DNA from: Ornithinimicrobium sp. CNJ-824
GTDB taxonomy: Bacteria; Actinomycetota; Actinomycetes; Actinomycetales; Dermatophilaceae
DNA: 64,000 nucleotides
NCBI RefSeq assembly: GCF_001942405.1
Contig: NZ_MKKA01000011.1
Coordinates: 1 to 64,000 of the forward strand
Reading direction: 5' to 3'
In this document: one piece after another, positions 28,901-37,052 of the stretch
Layout: each line of letters begins with the position of its first letter
How positions within the stretch are numbered: position 1 is the first letter of the stretch
Program-made: the position numbers and the translations under genes
The notes under the pieces: generated by a model
The model's input: only the letters and a program-made list of their open reading frames with translations
Database searches by the model: none
Told to the model about the DNA's origin: nothing

Positions 28901-31723
28901 ACCCTGCTGCGGCAGGCCGACGACCCGGCCGTCCTGCTCGGCCAGGCCACCGCCCGGTACGTCGACGCGCTCTACACCGCAGCGGCCGCCACGGTCGGCA
29001 CCGAGCGCCTCCAGCGCCTCGACGAGGCCGCCGAGCACCTGGTCCCCGGCATGACCGGCGCGGCGGCGTGGCCGACCCTGCGGGCACACCTGACCCTTCT
29101 CGCCGCCGTCGGAGACGACCCGGTGCAGGTGCTGACCGGCGCGGTCACCGCGCGGGAGGTCGACACCGCCGCCGACACCGCCGCCACGGTCGACTGGCGC
29201 CTGGACGACACCGGGATGCGCAACACGCCCACCGGGCCGCTGCCGTGGATCCCCGGCATCCCCGCCACCCTGGGCACCGACCCGACCTGGGGCCCCTACC
29301 TGGCCGCCCGCGCCCAGCGCGTCACCGACCTCGCCACCGAGGTCGCCGAGCACGCGGTCACCGCCCCAACCCCCGAGTGGGCCGCACAAGGCACTGCACG
29401 CCCGGCCGACGACGTGCTCGCAGCTGTCGCCGTCTGGCGGGCTGCCAACCAGGTCGAGGCCACCGACCTGCGTCCCACCGGCCCGCCCCATGCCTCCAAG
29501 GCCGCGGCGACCTACCAACACCAGCTGCGGTCCCAGATCCAGGGCGACCGCTCCCCCGCCCTGGCCGAGTGGGGGCCCCTGCTTTTGCAGGTCGCGCCGG
29601 GATCGGTGAAGGACGCCTTCGCCCCGGTCCTGGCCGAGCGCCTGGCCGCCGCCACCCGGGCCGGGATCGACGCCGCCACGCTGGTCCGCGACGCCGCCGG
29701 CACCCGGGACCTGCCGGACGACCACGCCGCGGCCGCCCTGTGGTGGCGCGTCGCGCAGCACCTGGCCCCGGCCGTGGACACCACCGCCGGGCCCGACCAG
29801 CTCCTGTCCACCGCATGGGTGCCGACCCTGACCAACACGCTCGGCAACGACCGGGCCCAGGCGATGCAGACCAGCACCTGGTGGCCAGCCCTGGTCACCA
29901 CCGTCGACCACGCCCTGCAACGCGGCTGGTCCCTGGACGACCTCGCCGCCACCGCCCCCGCACCCGGGACCGACGTCGACGACGCCGCAGCCATGACCTG
30001 GACCATCAGCACCCTCCTGGACGACCCGACCCACCTGCAGCAGGCCGCCGGTCCCCACGAGCAGGACCTCGAGCTGGCCGTTGCCGCGCCTGAGCCGGAC
30101 CCGGTCTCGGTGCAGGCCACCGACGCCGAGTACCGCGAGTACCTCGACACCATCACGGCCTCCTCCGCTGCCACCGACGTCGGCGACCTCACCGACCAGG
30201 TCGACGACGTCGACCTCGCGCAGGTGAACGCCGGTCTTGCCCTGGCCGCGCAGTACCGCCGGCTCATGGGGCCGCTGGACCCGACCGAGGCCGACCTGCA
30301 GCGGGCCTACGACCGCGCGGTCCAGGCGCAGGAGTCGCCAGTGCCCCTGGAGAGGCTGGCGCAGGTCAACGCGATGGCGCTGGACTACTACGAGCACCAG
30401 CTGACCGCCGGTGGCTGGGCCCGCGACTACCTGACCGACCGGTTCGGCCAGGACGTCGCCGGCCACCCGCACGTACGCCCCGGGTACGCCCCGACCGGCT
30501 GGACCCGCCTGGCCGACCACCTTCGCAGCCGAGGCGTCACCGACACCGAGCTGCAGACCACCGGGCTGGCCACCACCACCAAGGACGGCCGCCTCATCGA
30601 CCGGTTCCGAGACCGGGCCGTCTTCCCCATCACCGACACCACCGGGCAGGTGCTCGGGTTCGTCGGCCGCCGGAACCCCTCCATCACCGATGACGCCCCG
30701 CACGCCGGTCCCAAGTACCTCAACACCCCCACCACGCCACTGTTCTCCAAGGGCCACCAGCTCTACGGCGCCGACGCCAACCTCATCAAGGCCGGGGCCA
30801 CCCCGGTGCTCGTCGAGGGCCCGATGGACGCCCACGCCATCACCCTCGCCACCCGCGGCATGTACGTCGGGGTCGCTCCGCTGGGCACCGCACTCACCGA
30901 AGACCAGGCCGCCCAGGTTGCCCGCATCGGTGGCCCGGTTATCGTGGCCACCGACGCCGATCTGGCCGGTCGCATGGCCGCCGAACGGGCCCACTGGCTC
31001 CTCGCCCAGCACAATGTCCCCACCTTCGCGGCACCCCTGCCTGAGGGCACCGACCCCGCGGCCATGCTCCACGACCAGGGCGCCGACGGTGTGACCGGTG
31101 CCATCCTCGGCTCCTCCCCCCTGGCCGAGGTCCTGCTGGAGGAGCGGCTGACCAACCTGCCCGTCGACGGGGCGCTCGAGCCGGCGGCCCGGGTGCTGGC
31201 CACCGTCGACCCGTCCAGCTGGGATCGGGCCGGCGCCGAGATCGCCGACCGGCTCGGCATCGACGAGGAGATCACCCGGCGGGCCCTGTACCAGGCCGTC
31301 CGCGCCTGGCACGACGACCCTCACGTGGTCGCCACGCAGCAGCTCGAGAACGCCCGCGACGTGCGTATCCGGCTCGAAGCGGCCGCCCGGCAGGCTCCCG
31401 AGCAGCACTGGGCTCACCTCGCCGACCGGCTCGACCCCCGGCTCACCGCCCAGGAGGACTGGCCGGCCCTGGCCCATGTCATGCAGCACCTGCACGACGA
31501 AGGCCACGATGTACAGGCCCTGGCCCGGGCTAGCGTCACCGACGAGCCGTTGGTCTCAGCCCGTCCTGCGCAGGCGCTGCGCTACCGCCTCGCCGTTATC
31601 GCTCCACCCACGGACAGCACGCCCCGGCCAAGGGACGCGGCACCCGCAAGGCCTGCACGTCCAGAGACCGAGCGGGCCGCCGCCAATACGCCTTCCCGCC
31701 GTCCCGCCGGTCCCGGACGATGA
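25979..31723 (+). CDS. MobF (TrwC/TraA-like) relaxase-helicase-primase fusion
   Basis: About 1,914 residues from ATG 25,979 (MAMTIHRLTAGSGYDYLT). (1) The relaxase domain spans about 1-330, with N-terminal tyrosines, GLGSYYTAKGE and the histidine triad LDSRAGDPDLHTHVAVANKV near 245-260. (2) A superfamily I helicase lies at about 560-960, with Walker A APAGSGKTTAMRAL near 590 and Walker B LVVIDEAGMVD near 664. (3) A long linker follows. (4) A DnaG-like primase core with Toprim lies at about 1,480-1,720, with GFVGRRNP, LVEGPMDAHA and VATDADLAGR. It would nick oriT, unwind the strand and may prime the complementary strand. Longer readings to 25,919 enter the oriT-like region. Confidence 0.92.
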   Translation: MAMTIHRLTAGSGYDYLTRQVARQDATEVGHSGLGSYYTAKGEAPGVWVGAGMAGIAGLAAGEEVTAEHMTRLFGTGEHPLGDESGQSLGRPFRVYGGRDDVTPFRIEVARRFEKHNKALGLPVDHPIPVEERASIRTQVALEMFRTEHGRDPFDERELAGLIAKQSRPRTTAVAGFDLTFSPVKSVSTLWAVADRPLALQIEAAHQAAVRDALGYIEKHALFTRTGKDGVQQVDVRGMVAAAFTHLDSRAGDPDLHTHVAVANKVQTVEDGRWLSLDSRLLHKATVSASEAYNTALEKHLRPLGLTFAPRTPTTGPEARKRPVREIVGVDDRLNQAWSTRRASIQARRSELAQAFQAQHGRPPTPVESIQLAQQATLETRDAKHEPRSEAEQRQTWRAEALAVLGDQDGLASMVDAALSGARTHGLGERVDEAWVERTAARVVDTVQGSRSTWQVWHVRAEAQRRVRAADVPLERVEDLVEQLTHAALSRSKAMTSARADPIVEPEPLRRADGASVYTVAGSQLFTSTAVLEAERRLVTAAGATDGRRACVQDVDVALLESVANGVHLNAGQAALVKGMATSGARLQLAIAPAGSGKTTAMRALARAWESSGGTVVGLAPSAAAAAVLRENAGTQADTLAKLVWHLEHDPEHLPAWARDIDERALVVIDEAGMVDTLSLDKAVEFITSRGASVRLVGDDQQLAAVGAGGVLRDIRATHGALHLTELMRFTGVAEGGASLELRDGRPSALGFYLDAGRVHVGDLATMTEDVFGAWSADRARGKDAIMLAPTRELVAELNQRARDHRLDGAPRPADEVALSDGNHASVGDTVITRRNDRRLQTAPTDWVKNGDRWTVLDTTDAGALVVQHTRTARKIALPADYVAANVELGYASTVHTAQGVSVDVTHGLATGAESRQQLYTMMTRGRDANHVYLEVVGTGDEHDAAKPDTVSPRTATDMLEAILARDEAPASASTLLRQADDPAVLLGQATARYVDALYTAAAATVGTERLQRLDEAAEHLVPGMTGAAAWPTLRAHLTLLAAVGDDPVQVLTGAVTAREVDTAADTAATVDWRLDDTGMRNTPTGPLPWIPGIPATLGTDPTWGPYLAARAQRVTDLATEVAEHAVTAPTPEWAAQGTARPADDVLAAVAVWRAANQVEATDLRPTGPPHASKAAATYQHQLRSQIQGDRSPALAEWGPLLLQVAPGSVKDAFAPVLAERLAAATRAGIDAATLVRDAAGTRDLPDDHAAAALWWRVAQHLAPAVDTTAGPDQLLSTAWVPTLTNTLGNDRAQAMQTSTWWPALVTTVDHALQRGWSLDDLAATAPAPGTDVDDAAAMTWTISTLLDDPTHLQQAAGPHEQDLELAVAAPEPDPVSVQATDAEYREYLDTITASSAATDVGDLTDQVDDVDLAQVNAGLALAAQYRRLMGPLDPTEADLQRAYDRAVQAQESPVPLERLAQVNAMALDYYEHQLTAGGWARDYLTDRFGQDVAGHPHVRPGYAPTGWTRLADHLRSRGVTDTELQTTGLATTTKDGRLIDRFRDRAVFPITDTTGQVLGFVGRRNPSITDDAPHAGPKYLNTPTTPLFSKGHQLYGADANLIKAGATPVLVEGPMDAHAITLATRGMYVGVAPLGTALTEDQAAQVARIGGPVIVATDADLAGRMAAERAHWLLAQHNVPTFAAPLPEGTDPAAMLHDQGADGVTGAILGSSPLAEVLLEERLTNLPVDGALEPAARVLATVDPSSWDRAGAEIADRLGIDEEITRRALYQAVRAWHDDPHVVATQQLENARDVRIRLEAAARQAPEQHWAHLADRLDPRLTAQEDWPALAHVMQHLHDEGHDVQALARASVTDEPLVSARPAQALRYRLAVIAPPTDSTPRPRDAAPARPARPETERAAANTPSRRPAGPGR

Positions 31724-31895
31724 CCCCCGATGCCCCAGTGGTTCAAAGCTCGGCGCGCTGCTGCGGGCGTTCAGCACGGCGAGGCGCGCTTCGAGAGGCT
31801 CGTGACAGACCGGATCCGCTTGATATGTAGGTGATCTTCCGGGTCACCGGCGCGGCATCGTTGGCCTCGTCGATCCACTCGAGGAGGAGCCTGCG

Positions 31896-33023
31896 ATGAG
31901 TGCTGTGCTGCCGTGCGTCGTCCCACCGGTCCAGGCGCGGACGCCGGGACCGCCGGGGTCGTTGGGTGATCCGTTGCTGGATGCGTACGTGGCGTTCGTC
32001 GCGGCGCGTTCACGCCCGAACACTGTGCTGGCGACGTGGTTCGACCTGAAGGTCTTCGCCACGGTGGTCGCCAAGCCGGTCGATGAGGTCGCCCCGTGCG
32101 ACGTGCTGGGCTTCATCACCGCGCAACGGGCAGGACGGGCCAGCCTGCCCGACCCGCACCTGGTCACCGCCGGCGTGCCTGCGGACGGGGCCGGGGTCTC
32201 GGCTCGCACGATCCGGCGCCGGCTGTCCACGATCACCGGGTTGTACGCGTTCTTGACGGTGCGCGGTGACGTGCCGGCCAACCCGGTCCCGCGCGGGCTG
32301 CCGACCCGTCGGGAGAAGTCCCGCCCGGCCCAGGGCGTCCCGCTGGTCCGGGCCCCGCGGACGCTGCCCCGGATCCTGTCCCCGGCCGAGGTCGACGCCC
32401 TCACCAATGCCCTGCGCACGCACCGTGACCGGGCCATGGTCGCGGCGATGCTGCTCGGCGGGCTGCGTCGCTGCGAGGTCCTGGGCCTGCGCCTTCAGGA
32501 CGTCCGCGCCGGTGAGCGGCAGCTGTTCGTCGCTGAGGGCAAGGGTGGCCACCAACGGCTGGTTCCGATCTCGCCTCGGTTCTTCGAGCACCTGGGCGCC
32601 TACCTGGATACCGAACGCCCTGCCGACGCCGCCAGCGACGCGGTGTTCCTGGTGCTCAAGCGCCCGCACCGCGGACGGCCGCTGTCGGCCAAGGGCCTGG
32701 AACAGGTGCTGGACTCCGCGCGGGAACGGGCCGGCCTGGCTCATGGGTCCTGCCACCAGCTGCGGCACACCTGCCTGACCCGGCTGCGTGAGGCCGGGAT
32801 GGCCCTGGAAGCCGTGCAGGCACAGGCCGGGCACGCCTCGATCGAGTCGACCCGGATCTACCTGCACCTGGCTGATGACTGGCTCGCCTCGCAGTACCGG
32901 CGCGCGGCCGAGGTCATCGACGCCCAGGTCTACGCCGCCGGCCCCACCGGCCTCCCCAGGCCACCAGGCCCTGCCGGCGGGACCGTGCCGGTGTCCATCC
33001 CCGGTTTCCGGAGGCTGCGATGA
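31896..33023 (+). CDS. Tyrosine recombinase, first gene of a pair
   Basis: A 375-residue integrase with a GGAGGAG ribosome site before ATG 31,896. The SAM-like core-binding domain (PLLDAYVAFVAARSRPNTVL) precedes a complete catalytic domain: Arg in LGGLRRCEVLGLRL, Lys in AEGKGGHQRL, HQLRHTCLTRLREAG, and GHASIESTRIYLHLADDW with the nucleophilic Tyr. It overlaps the following recombinase gene (ATGA), a common two-recombinase arrangement. It looks functional and is one candidate enzyme for the TGTAGGT ends. Confidence 0.9.
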   Translation: MSAVLPCVVPPVQARTPGPPGSLGDPLLDAYVAFVAARSRPNTVLATWFDLKVFATVVAKPVDEVAPCDVLGFITAQRAGRASLPDPHLVTAGVPADGAGVSARTIRRRLSTITGLYAFLTVRGDVPANPVPRGLPTRREKSRPAQGVPLVRAPRTLPRILSPAEVDALTNALRTHRDRAMVAAMLLGGLRRCEVLGLRLQDVRAGERQLFVAEGKGGHQRLVPISPRFFEHLGAYLDTERPADAASDAVFLVLKRPHRGRPLSAKGLEQVLDSARERAGLAHGSCHQLRHTCLTRLREAGMALEAVQAQAGHASIESTRIYLHLADDWLASQYRRAAEVIDAQVYAAGPTGLPRPPGPAGGTVPVSIPGFRRLR

Positions 33024-33705
33024 GCACCGGGCAGCCCGCGCGGTTCTCCCCCGACCAGTACCAGCGTGGTGGCGGTGCCCCGGTCGCTTCCTGGGACCAG
33101 ATCGCCGCCGACCTGCCGGCCGTTGCCGCCACGATGCGGGCCTACCTGGGTCAGATCGCCGTGGTGCTGCGCCCGGGCAGCGTGCACAACACCGACCAGT
33201 GCCTACGCGCGTTCGCCACCTACCTGCTCACCCATCACCCCGAAGTCACCTGCGTCCGCGACGTCGGACGGGCACACATCGAGGCTACAAGCCGTGGCTG
33301 GCCTCCCGTCCCGGCCGCGCCGGCGCACCCCTGGCCAAGGCCACCCTGGTGTACGCCAAGATCGCCAACCGCACCGTCGCCAACGAGTACTTCGCCGTCG
33401 CCGAGCAGGTCGACGCCCTCTACGCCCGCCCCGCCCAGCTGCCCGCCGACGCGCTCGGGCCAAACATGGCCCGCCTCAAGCAAGAGCACTCCCGCCTGCT
33501 CGGTAACGGCTACTGCACCCGCCCCAAGGTCATGGACTGCGTCTACGAGAGCATCTGCGAGTCCTGCACCTTCTTCCAGACCACCATCGAGTTCCGCCCC
33601 ACCCTGCTAGCCCAGCGCGACGACGCCTGCGCCAAGGGTCAGGTCGCCCGTGCCCGCATCTACGACAACCTGCTCGAGGGCCTCGGCAACCACGAAGCCT
33701 CTTGA
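33020..33705 (+). pseudogene. Second tyrosine recombinase with frameshift and missing catalytic core
   Basis: The N-terminal core-binding domain (SWDQIAADLPAVAATMRAYL…VRDVGRAHIE) is followed by a one-base loss near 33,286. The reading then goes straight from KPWLASRPGRAGAPLAK to ATLVYAKIANRTVANEYFAV, which is the segment after the active-site tyrosine region. The roughly 190 residues between, with Arg, Lys, His and the second Arg, are absent. The C-terminus (NGYCTRPKVMDCVYESICES, a Cys-rich tail) is intact. I read it as an internal deletion derivative, inactive on its own; the Tyr region survives as LVYAKIA. Confidence 0.8.
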
Positions 33706-33722
33706 CAACCGATACCTACATA

Positions 33723-34028
33723 ACGCCGATGTCCGGACGTTCGGAGCCGGTGACAGCTGCGACTCGCAGCGCCGATGAGCGGACGCCCCGGCGAAACGCT
33801 GCAGTCGAAGGGACTGGCCCACCGACCCAGGGAGCGCGCGACAGATTGCCGGACTGTGTACGCGTGAGCGCGCAGACGGTAGGGTTCGCCTTAGCGCTCC
33901 TAGAAGGTGACTTCCCTCTAGAACGCGCTGGGGATTTCGTCCTACGCTGCGGGATCGGGGGCTGCGTGACAATAACCGGCTCTGCAGCGGAAGGTCAAGG
34001 TTCGACCATGCGGCACTAAGGGGGGCAT
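33723..34028 (+). promoter_or_regulatory. Leader region of the CBASS-like operon
   Basis: About 300 bp of less GC-rich sequence between the recombinase element and the sigma-like gene. A strong ribosome site (AAGGGGGG at 34,018-34,025) precedes the GTG at 34,029. A promoter must be here, but I cannot assign -35 and -10 boxes with confidence. A 105-codon reading across it has no family features and is not accepted. Confidence 0.4.
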
Positions 34029-35048
34029 GTGAGCGAGTATGACGACTGGGAACGAGCCGGCAAGATTGACGCTGATGCGTTTGCTGCTCTCCTACTGCGG
34101 CTCTGCGCACTTGTTGTGCGTACGAAGACGTACCCGCCGCCTGAGCACTACGACTCATGGACTAACGAGGCAGTGCAGGAGCTCGCGAGCAAGGTCTATG
34201 AGCGGAAGGACTCCGACAAGGAAGACAAGCGCCTAGCGCTCAAGGTCCTCGAGAAGGCACGAGACCAAGGCTCGCTTGAACGTCTTCTGCTCACGACTAT
34301 TGAGAATGTCCTGATCGACGAAGCGAAAGCGACCGAGACGGGAAAACTCCGCCGACGACTGATCAACGTCCTCGGTAAGGACGCCCGTTTTGTCCACCTC
34401 TCTGAGCCTGAGGAATGCTGGGCGCTCCAAGGGGGACCGCAGTCCATGTGGCAGGGCGACCTCGACGTGCTCATTCAGGCTGCGCTGCGCGTGCGTGGGT
34501 ACGAGATCCGGTCGTGGAACACGGCTGGTCCTACAGCGGCACCCGTGGCGCTGGCGCTCCGGCAGATTTCCCACGGTGTCCTTGCGCACGCGGACGCCGC
34601 TGTCCGGGCCCAGGAGCTCGCGACCGTTCTCAGGATTCGGTTCGTTCATATCGCCCCGTTGAACGCCGCCTCCATGACGGCTGTGCCCGCCGAAGCCGCC
34701 CCCGTCACCCAAGAGAAGGACAACCCCGAGAACGTCGTCATCCTGGAGATAGCGGCCGATACGATCTGGTCAACCCTGACACCGACAGAGCGGATGGTCG
34801 TGGCCTACATTGGCCAGGACCCGAATGAATGGGCGCGCTCATGCAGTTTGCGGCCGCGCCAGGCCGCGGCGATTGTGGCAGCGCTCATCGCGAAGCTCCA
34901 AGCAGCCGTCTCTGACGAGGAACGGGCCGAAGATCTTATTCGGGAGCTCCATGGGCGCTCGGTGGAGGAGGGCCTCGGTCCTCCAGAGTTGCGTCGTCTG
35001 CTGATGTTGACCCACGACGACAGCACGGACGGAGAAGGTCATGCCTGA
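34029..35048 (+). CDS. Sigma-factor-like protein heading the CBASS-like block
   Basis: A 339-residue protein from GTG 34,029. Residues 90-130 (LERLLLTTIENVLIDEAKAT, then GKLRRRLINVLG) resemble region 2 of sigma-70-type proteins, where a helix pair precedes a basic segment. The C-terminal stretch (LTPTERMVVAYIGQDP…SLRPRQAAAIVAALIAKLQA) resembles a region 4 helix-turn-helix. The central part is longer than in ECF sigma factors. It starts an operon of six plus-strand genes and overlaps the next gene by eight bases. A role in transcribing the defence genes is an inference. It could instead be a DNA-binding protein of another kind. Confidence 0.55.
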   Translation: MSEYDDWERAGKIDADAFAALLLRLCALVVRTKTYPPPEHYDSWTNEAVQELASKVYERKDSDKEDKRLALKVLEKARDQGSLERLLLTTIENVLIDEAKATETGKLRRRLINVLGKDARFVHLSEPEECWALQGGPQSMWQGDLDVLIQAALRVRGYEIRSWNTAGPTAAPVALALRQISHGVLAHADAAVRAQELATVLRIRFVHIAPLNAASMTAVPAEAAPVTQEKDNPENVVILEIAADTIWSTLTPTERMVVAYIGQDPNEWARSCSLRPRQAAAIVAALIAKLQAAVSDEERAEDLIRELHGRSVEEGLGPPELRRLLMLTHDDSTDGEGHA

Positions 35049-35898
35049 CAGTCAGCGTGCAAGCGATGGGCTTTCGACTGCTCTCCAGCTTCCCACCGCT
35101 GTGCACGTAGCGTGGAGCGGCCCTATGCCCTCGCCTGCTCCAGGGCAGCTGTGGCGAGCCCATTGGAAGGACGTCTCGCGCTTCGTCGTTGTGATACACG
35201 CCGGGGGGTCGACGGCGGAGGTCGCACCGGTGTCCGTGGACGTAGAGCTGGCAACGGATGATGCCGTTCTCTTGGAGGCATCTGAGTCCGACTTCGACGT
35301 GCCGGTGGCGGTATGGCTGGGCCTGCGAGCGGCAGTGCCATTGCGAGTCCTAGAGCGGTACGCCGGCACTATGCACCTGAACATTGCAGCGCTACTCAGA
35401 GCGCCTCAAGGAAGACCGGTCTTGACCCCGCTGGACGACCGGACGTTGGAAGTCGCCATCCTCGGTGACGACATGGACGATCTCGCCACAGCGCCGGCCG
35501 CCGATGCCACCCTTCAGGACCTTCTCCGCGGCGTCGCCCTTCAAGAACTTGTTAATGTGGGAGTGCCGACACAGATGGCTCTCGCCCTCAGCCGTGGTCT
35601 GCGGCCGCTCACCCCGGAGCTCGCTGCGAAGGTCGCTCCGTTGACCCGTGCCACCCCGGAAATGCTGCTGCGGGCCAACCCTCCGCTGCCGACTGAGGTC
35701 GTGCGAGACCTCGACAGCGAGCCAGTACGAGCCCTTGTCTCCGAGCTGGCTCGGCGGCGAGGGATCTCCGAGGTTGACGCTCGACTGATGGCGGGTTACG
35801 GCGGCTACGCCCTCGCCGCCCGGGAAACCGGGGCCGGCTCCGTCGATTGGGTTGCCCGCATAGCAGCGTACGTCAGGGGGCTACTCGGCGATGAGTAG
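35041..35898 (+). CDS. Unknown protein: SH3-barrel-like N-terminus, HTH-like C-terminus
   Basis: A 285-residue protein that I do not recognise. Residues about 34-110 (PGQLWRAHWKDVSRFVVVIH, then EVAPVSVDVELATDDAVLLE) have the look of the small beta-barrel of MazF/PemK-type proteins, without clear nuclease residues. Residues about 160-230 (LQELVNVGVPTQMALALSRG, then TPELAAKVAPLTRATPEMLL) look like an XRE-type helix-turn-helix. The C-terminus (ARRRGISEVDARLMAGYGGY) is helical. Overlaps of eight bases with both neighbours put it firmly in the operon. The position before an ImmA/IrrE protease makes it the best candidate for that protease's substrate, by analogy with repressor-protease pairs; this is inference. 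Confidence 0.5.
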   Translation: MPDSQRASDGLSTALQLPTAVHVAWSGPMPSPAPGQLWRAHWKDVSRFVVVIHAGGSTAEVAPVSVDVELATDDAVLLEASESDFDVPVAVWLGLRAAVPLRVLERYAGTMHLNIAALLRAPQGRPVLTPLDDRTLEVAILGDDMDDLATAPAADATLQDLLRGVALQELVNVGVPTQMALALSRGLRPLTPELAAKVAPLTRATPEMLLRANPPLPTEVVRDLDSEPVRALVSELARRRGISEVDARLMAGYGGYALAARETGAGSVDWVARIAAYVRGLLGDE

Positions 35899-36934
35899 CG
35901 GGTTCGCCACATCACGCGTCGAGGTTGCGGCCACGCTCGCGAAGGTCACGGCGCGACTTCAAGCGGTGTGGCCAGGCGCCACCGAGAGACTCAGGCATGA
36001 CCCTTGCCACGCGATCTCCGAGTGGGGCCAGGTGCAGCTGCGGTTCGTCCCGGCAGTCGACACCGACAGCCGATGCAGCGTCGCGGGTGCCTATATCTGG
36101 GAGGACCAGCCGCCGGTTCTCGCTGTCGCCCGGGCATCGAGTGTCGGGCGGCGTGGCTTCACGGCCTTACACGAGCTCGGGCACCACTTGCAGCAGACCG
36201 ATCTCTACCTCGCTCAGGAACTCGCCAGCGCCGGCGCACGCGGCCAAGTCCTCGAGGACGCCGTATGCGATGCCTTCGCCGCGTCGATCATCCTTCCGGA
36301 TGAACTCGTCGATCAACACATCAACGCAGCTGGACCGACCGTGCACGACATCGTTGACCTCCACGGAGCCTCAAGCGCCTCCCGGGCTGCGGTGTGCGTC
36401 CGTGCGGCGCAGCGAATTCGATCGCCAGGCCACGTCGTCCTCCTCGACTACGACGGCAGTGTCCAATTCGCTGCTGCACAGGGACTGCCACCTGTGAGGA
36501 AGGGCAGCGACCAAAGCAGCGCGCCAGTGATCCGAAGTGCGCTCGACTCGTCCCGGACGGCTACGGGCCGCACCCGGCTCATATACCGCGATGGCATCCG
36601 CGGCGAGGAGCTCTTTATCCAGATTGGAGACTTGAACGGATACCTCGTTGCGGTGCTGACGACGGACCGGCCGCCGTGGGAGACGGCGTTCGTGCTCCCG
36701 TCCGCGGGCACGGCGCCTCTCGGCTCGACATGGCTATGTACAAATGCCGGCTGCGGCGAGGAGTTCGAGACGTTTGGGGTGTCTTGCGACAGGTGCGACG
36801 TCCCGAAATGTCCGGAGTGCGGTGCCTGCGAGTGCCTGCCTGCGGTCGCCGAGCGTAGGTGCACCAGGTGCTTCCTTGTCTACCCGGCTCGGTACTTCGA
36901 CGGCGACTCCATGGTGTGCCTGGACTGCTCGTAA
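35891..36934 (+). CDS. ImmA/IrrE-type metalloprotease with C-terminal zinc ribbons
   Basis: A 347-residue protein. The zinc protease motif is GFTALHELGHHLQQTD near residue 95 (HExxH), with the downstream acidic helix LEDAVCDAFAASIILPDELV supplying the third ligand, as in ImmA/IrrE (COG2856) peptidases that cleave repressors. A middle domain of about 110 residues follows. The last 80 residues are unusual: cysteine pairs (WLCTNAGCGEEF, CDRCDVPKCPECGACECL, CTRC, CLDC) that should fold as two to three zinc ribbons, which might bind nucleic acid or sense oxidation. CapP of known CBASS operons is a related protease activated by single-stranded DNA, so an alarm-sensor role is plausible. Confidence 0.75.
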   Translation: MSSGFATSRVEVAATLAKVTARLQAVWPGATERLRHDPCHAISEWGQVQLRFVPAVDTDSRCSVAGAYIWEDQPPVLAVARASSVGRRGFTALHELGHHLQQTDLYLAQELASAGARGQVLEDAVCDAFAASIILPDELVDQHINAAGPTVHDIVDLHGASSASRAAVCVRAAQRIRSPGHVVLLDYDGSVQFAAAQGLPPVRKGSDQSSAPVIRSALDSSRTATGRTRLIYRDGIRGEELFIQIGDLNGYLVAVLTTDRPPWETAFVLPSAGTAPLGSTWLCTNAGCGEEFETFGVSCDRCDVPKCPECGACECLPAVAERRCTRCFLVYPARYFDGDSMVCLDCS

Positions 36935-36973
36935 GAGCCTCCGGACAAGCACAGAGACACGTCGTCTGTTCTC

Positions 36974-37023
36974 GGTGAGGGTGCAACGTCCTCACCCCTG
37001 CGGAGTCCCGTCGGCCTCCGCAG
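36974..37023 (+). promoter_or_regulatory. Two adjacent hairpins between the protease and CD-NTase genes
   Basis: GGTGAGG and CCTCACC (36,974-36,996) form a 7-bp stem. CTGCGGAG and CTCCGCAG (36,998-37,023) form an 8-bp stem. They fill most of the 118-bp gap. They could attenuate transcription or separate the regulatory and effector cistrons. No U-run follows, so a simple terminator is unlikely. Confidence 0.45.
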
Positions 37024-37052
37024 ACGGGAACGACAGTCGGCGGAGGACTGAG

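Larger units (their letters stand above)
31824..33722 (+). mobile_element. Small two-recombinase element with TATGTAGGT ends
   Basis: TATGTAGGTGATC at 31,824-31,836 and GATACCTACATA at 33,711-33,722 are inverted repeats (12 of 13 with one gap). They enclose two coupled tyrosine recombinase genes and nothing else. No target duplication is obvious. The TGTAGGT core is shared with the ends of the 23-kb element. Confidence 0.5.

Noticed and set aside
27545-31507. 1,320-codon open frame antisense to the relaxase
   Set aside because: It is the opposite-strand shadow of the relaxase gene, very rich in Gly/Val/Arg/Gln, with no domain order. The relaxase frame carries all catalytic motifs.
33702-34019. 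105-residue frame upstream of the CBASS-like block
   Set aside because: It starts inside the right repeat of the small element and has no recognisable features; the region is better explained as leader DNA.
36744-37052. Extending the CD-NTase frame upstream into the protease gene
   Set aside because: This part of the frame runs antiparallel to zinc-ribbon coding sequence in another frame and is Arg/Ser-rich without family features.
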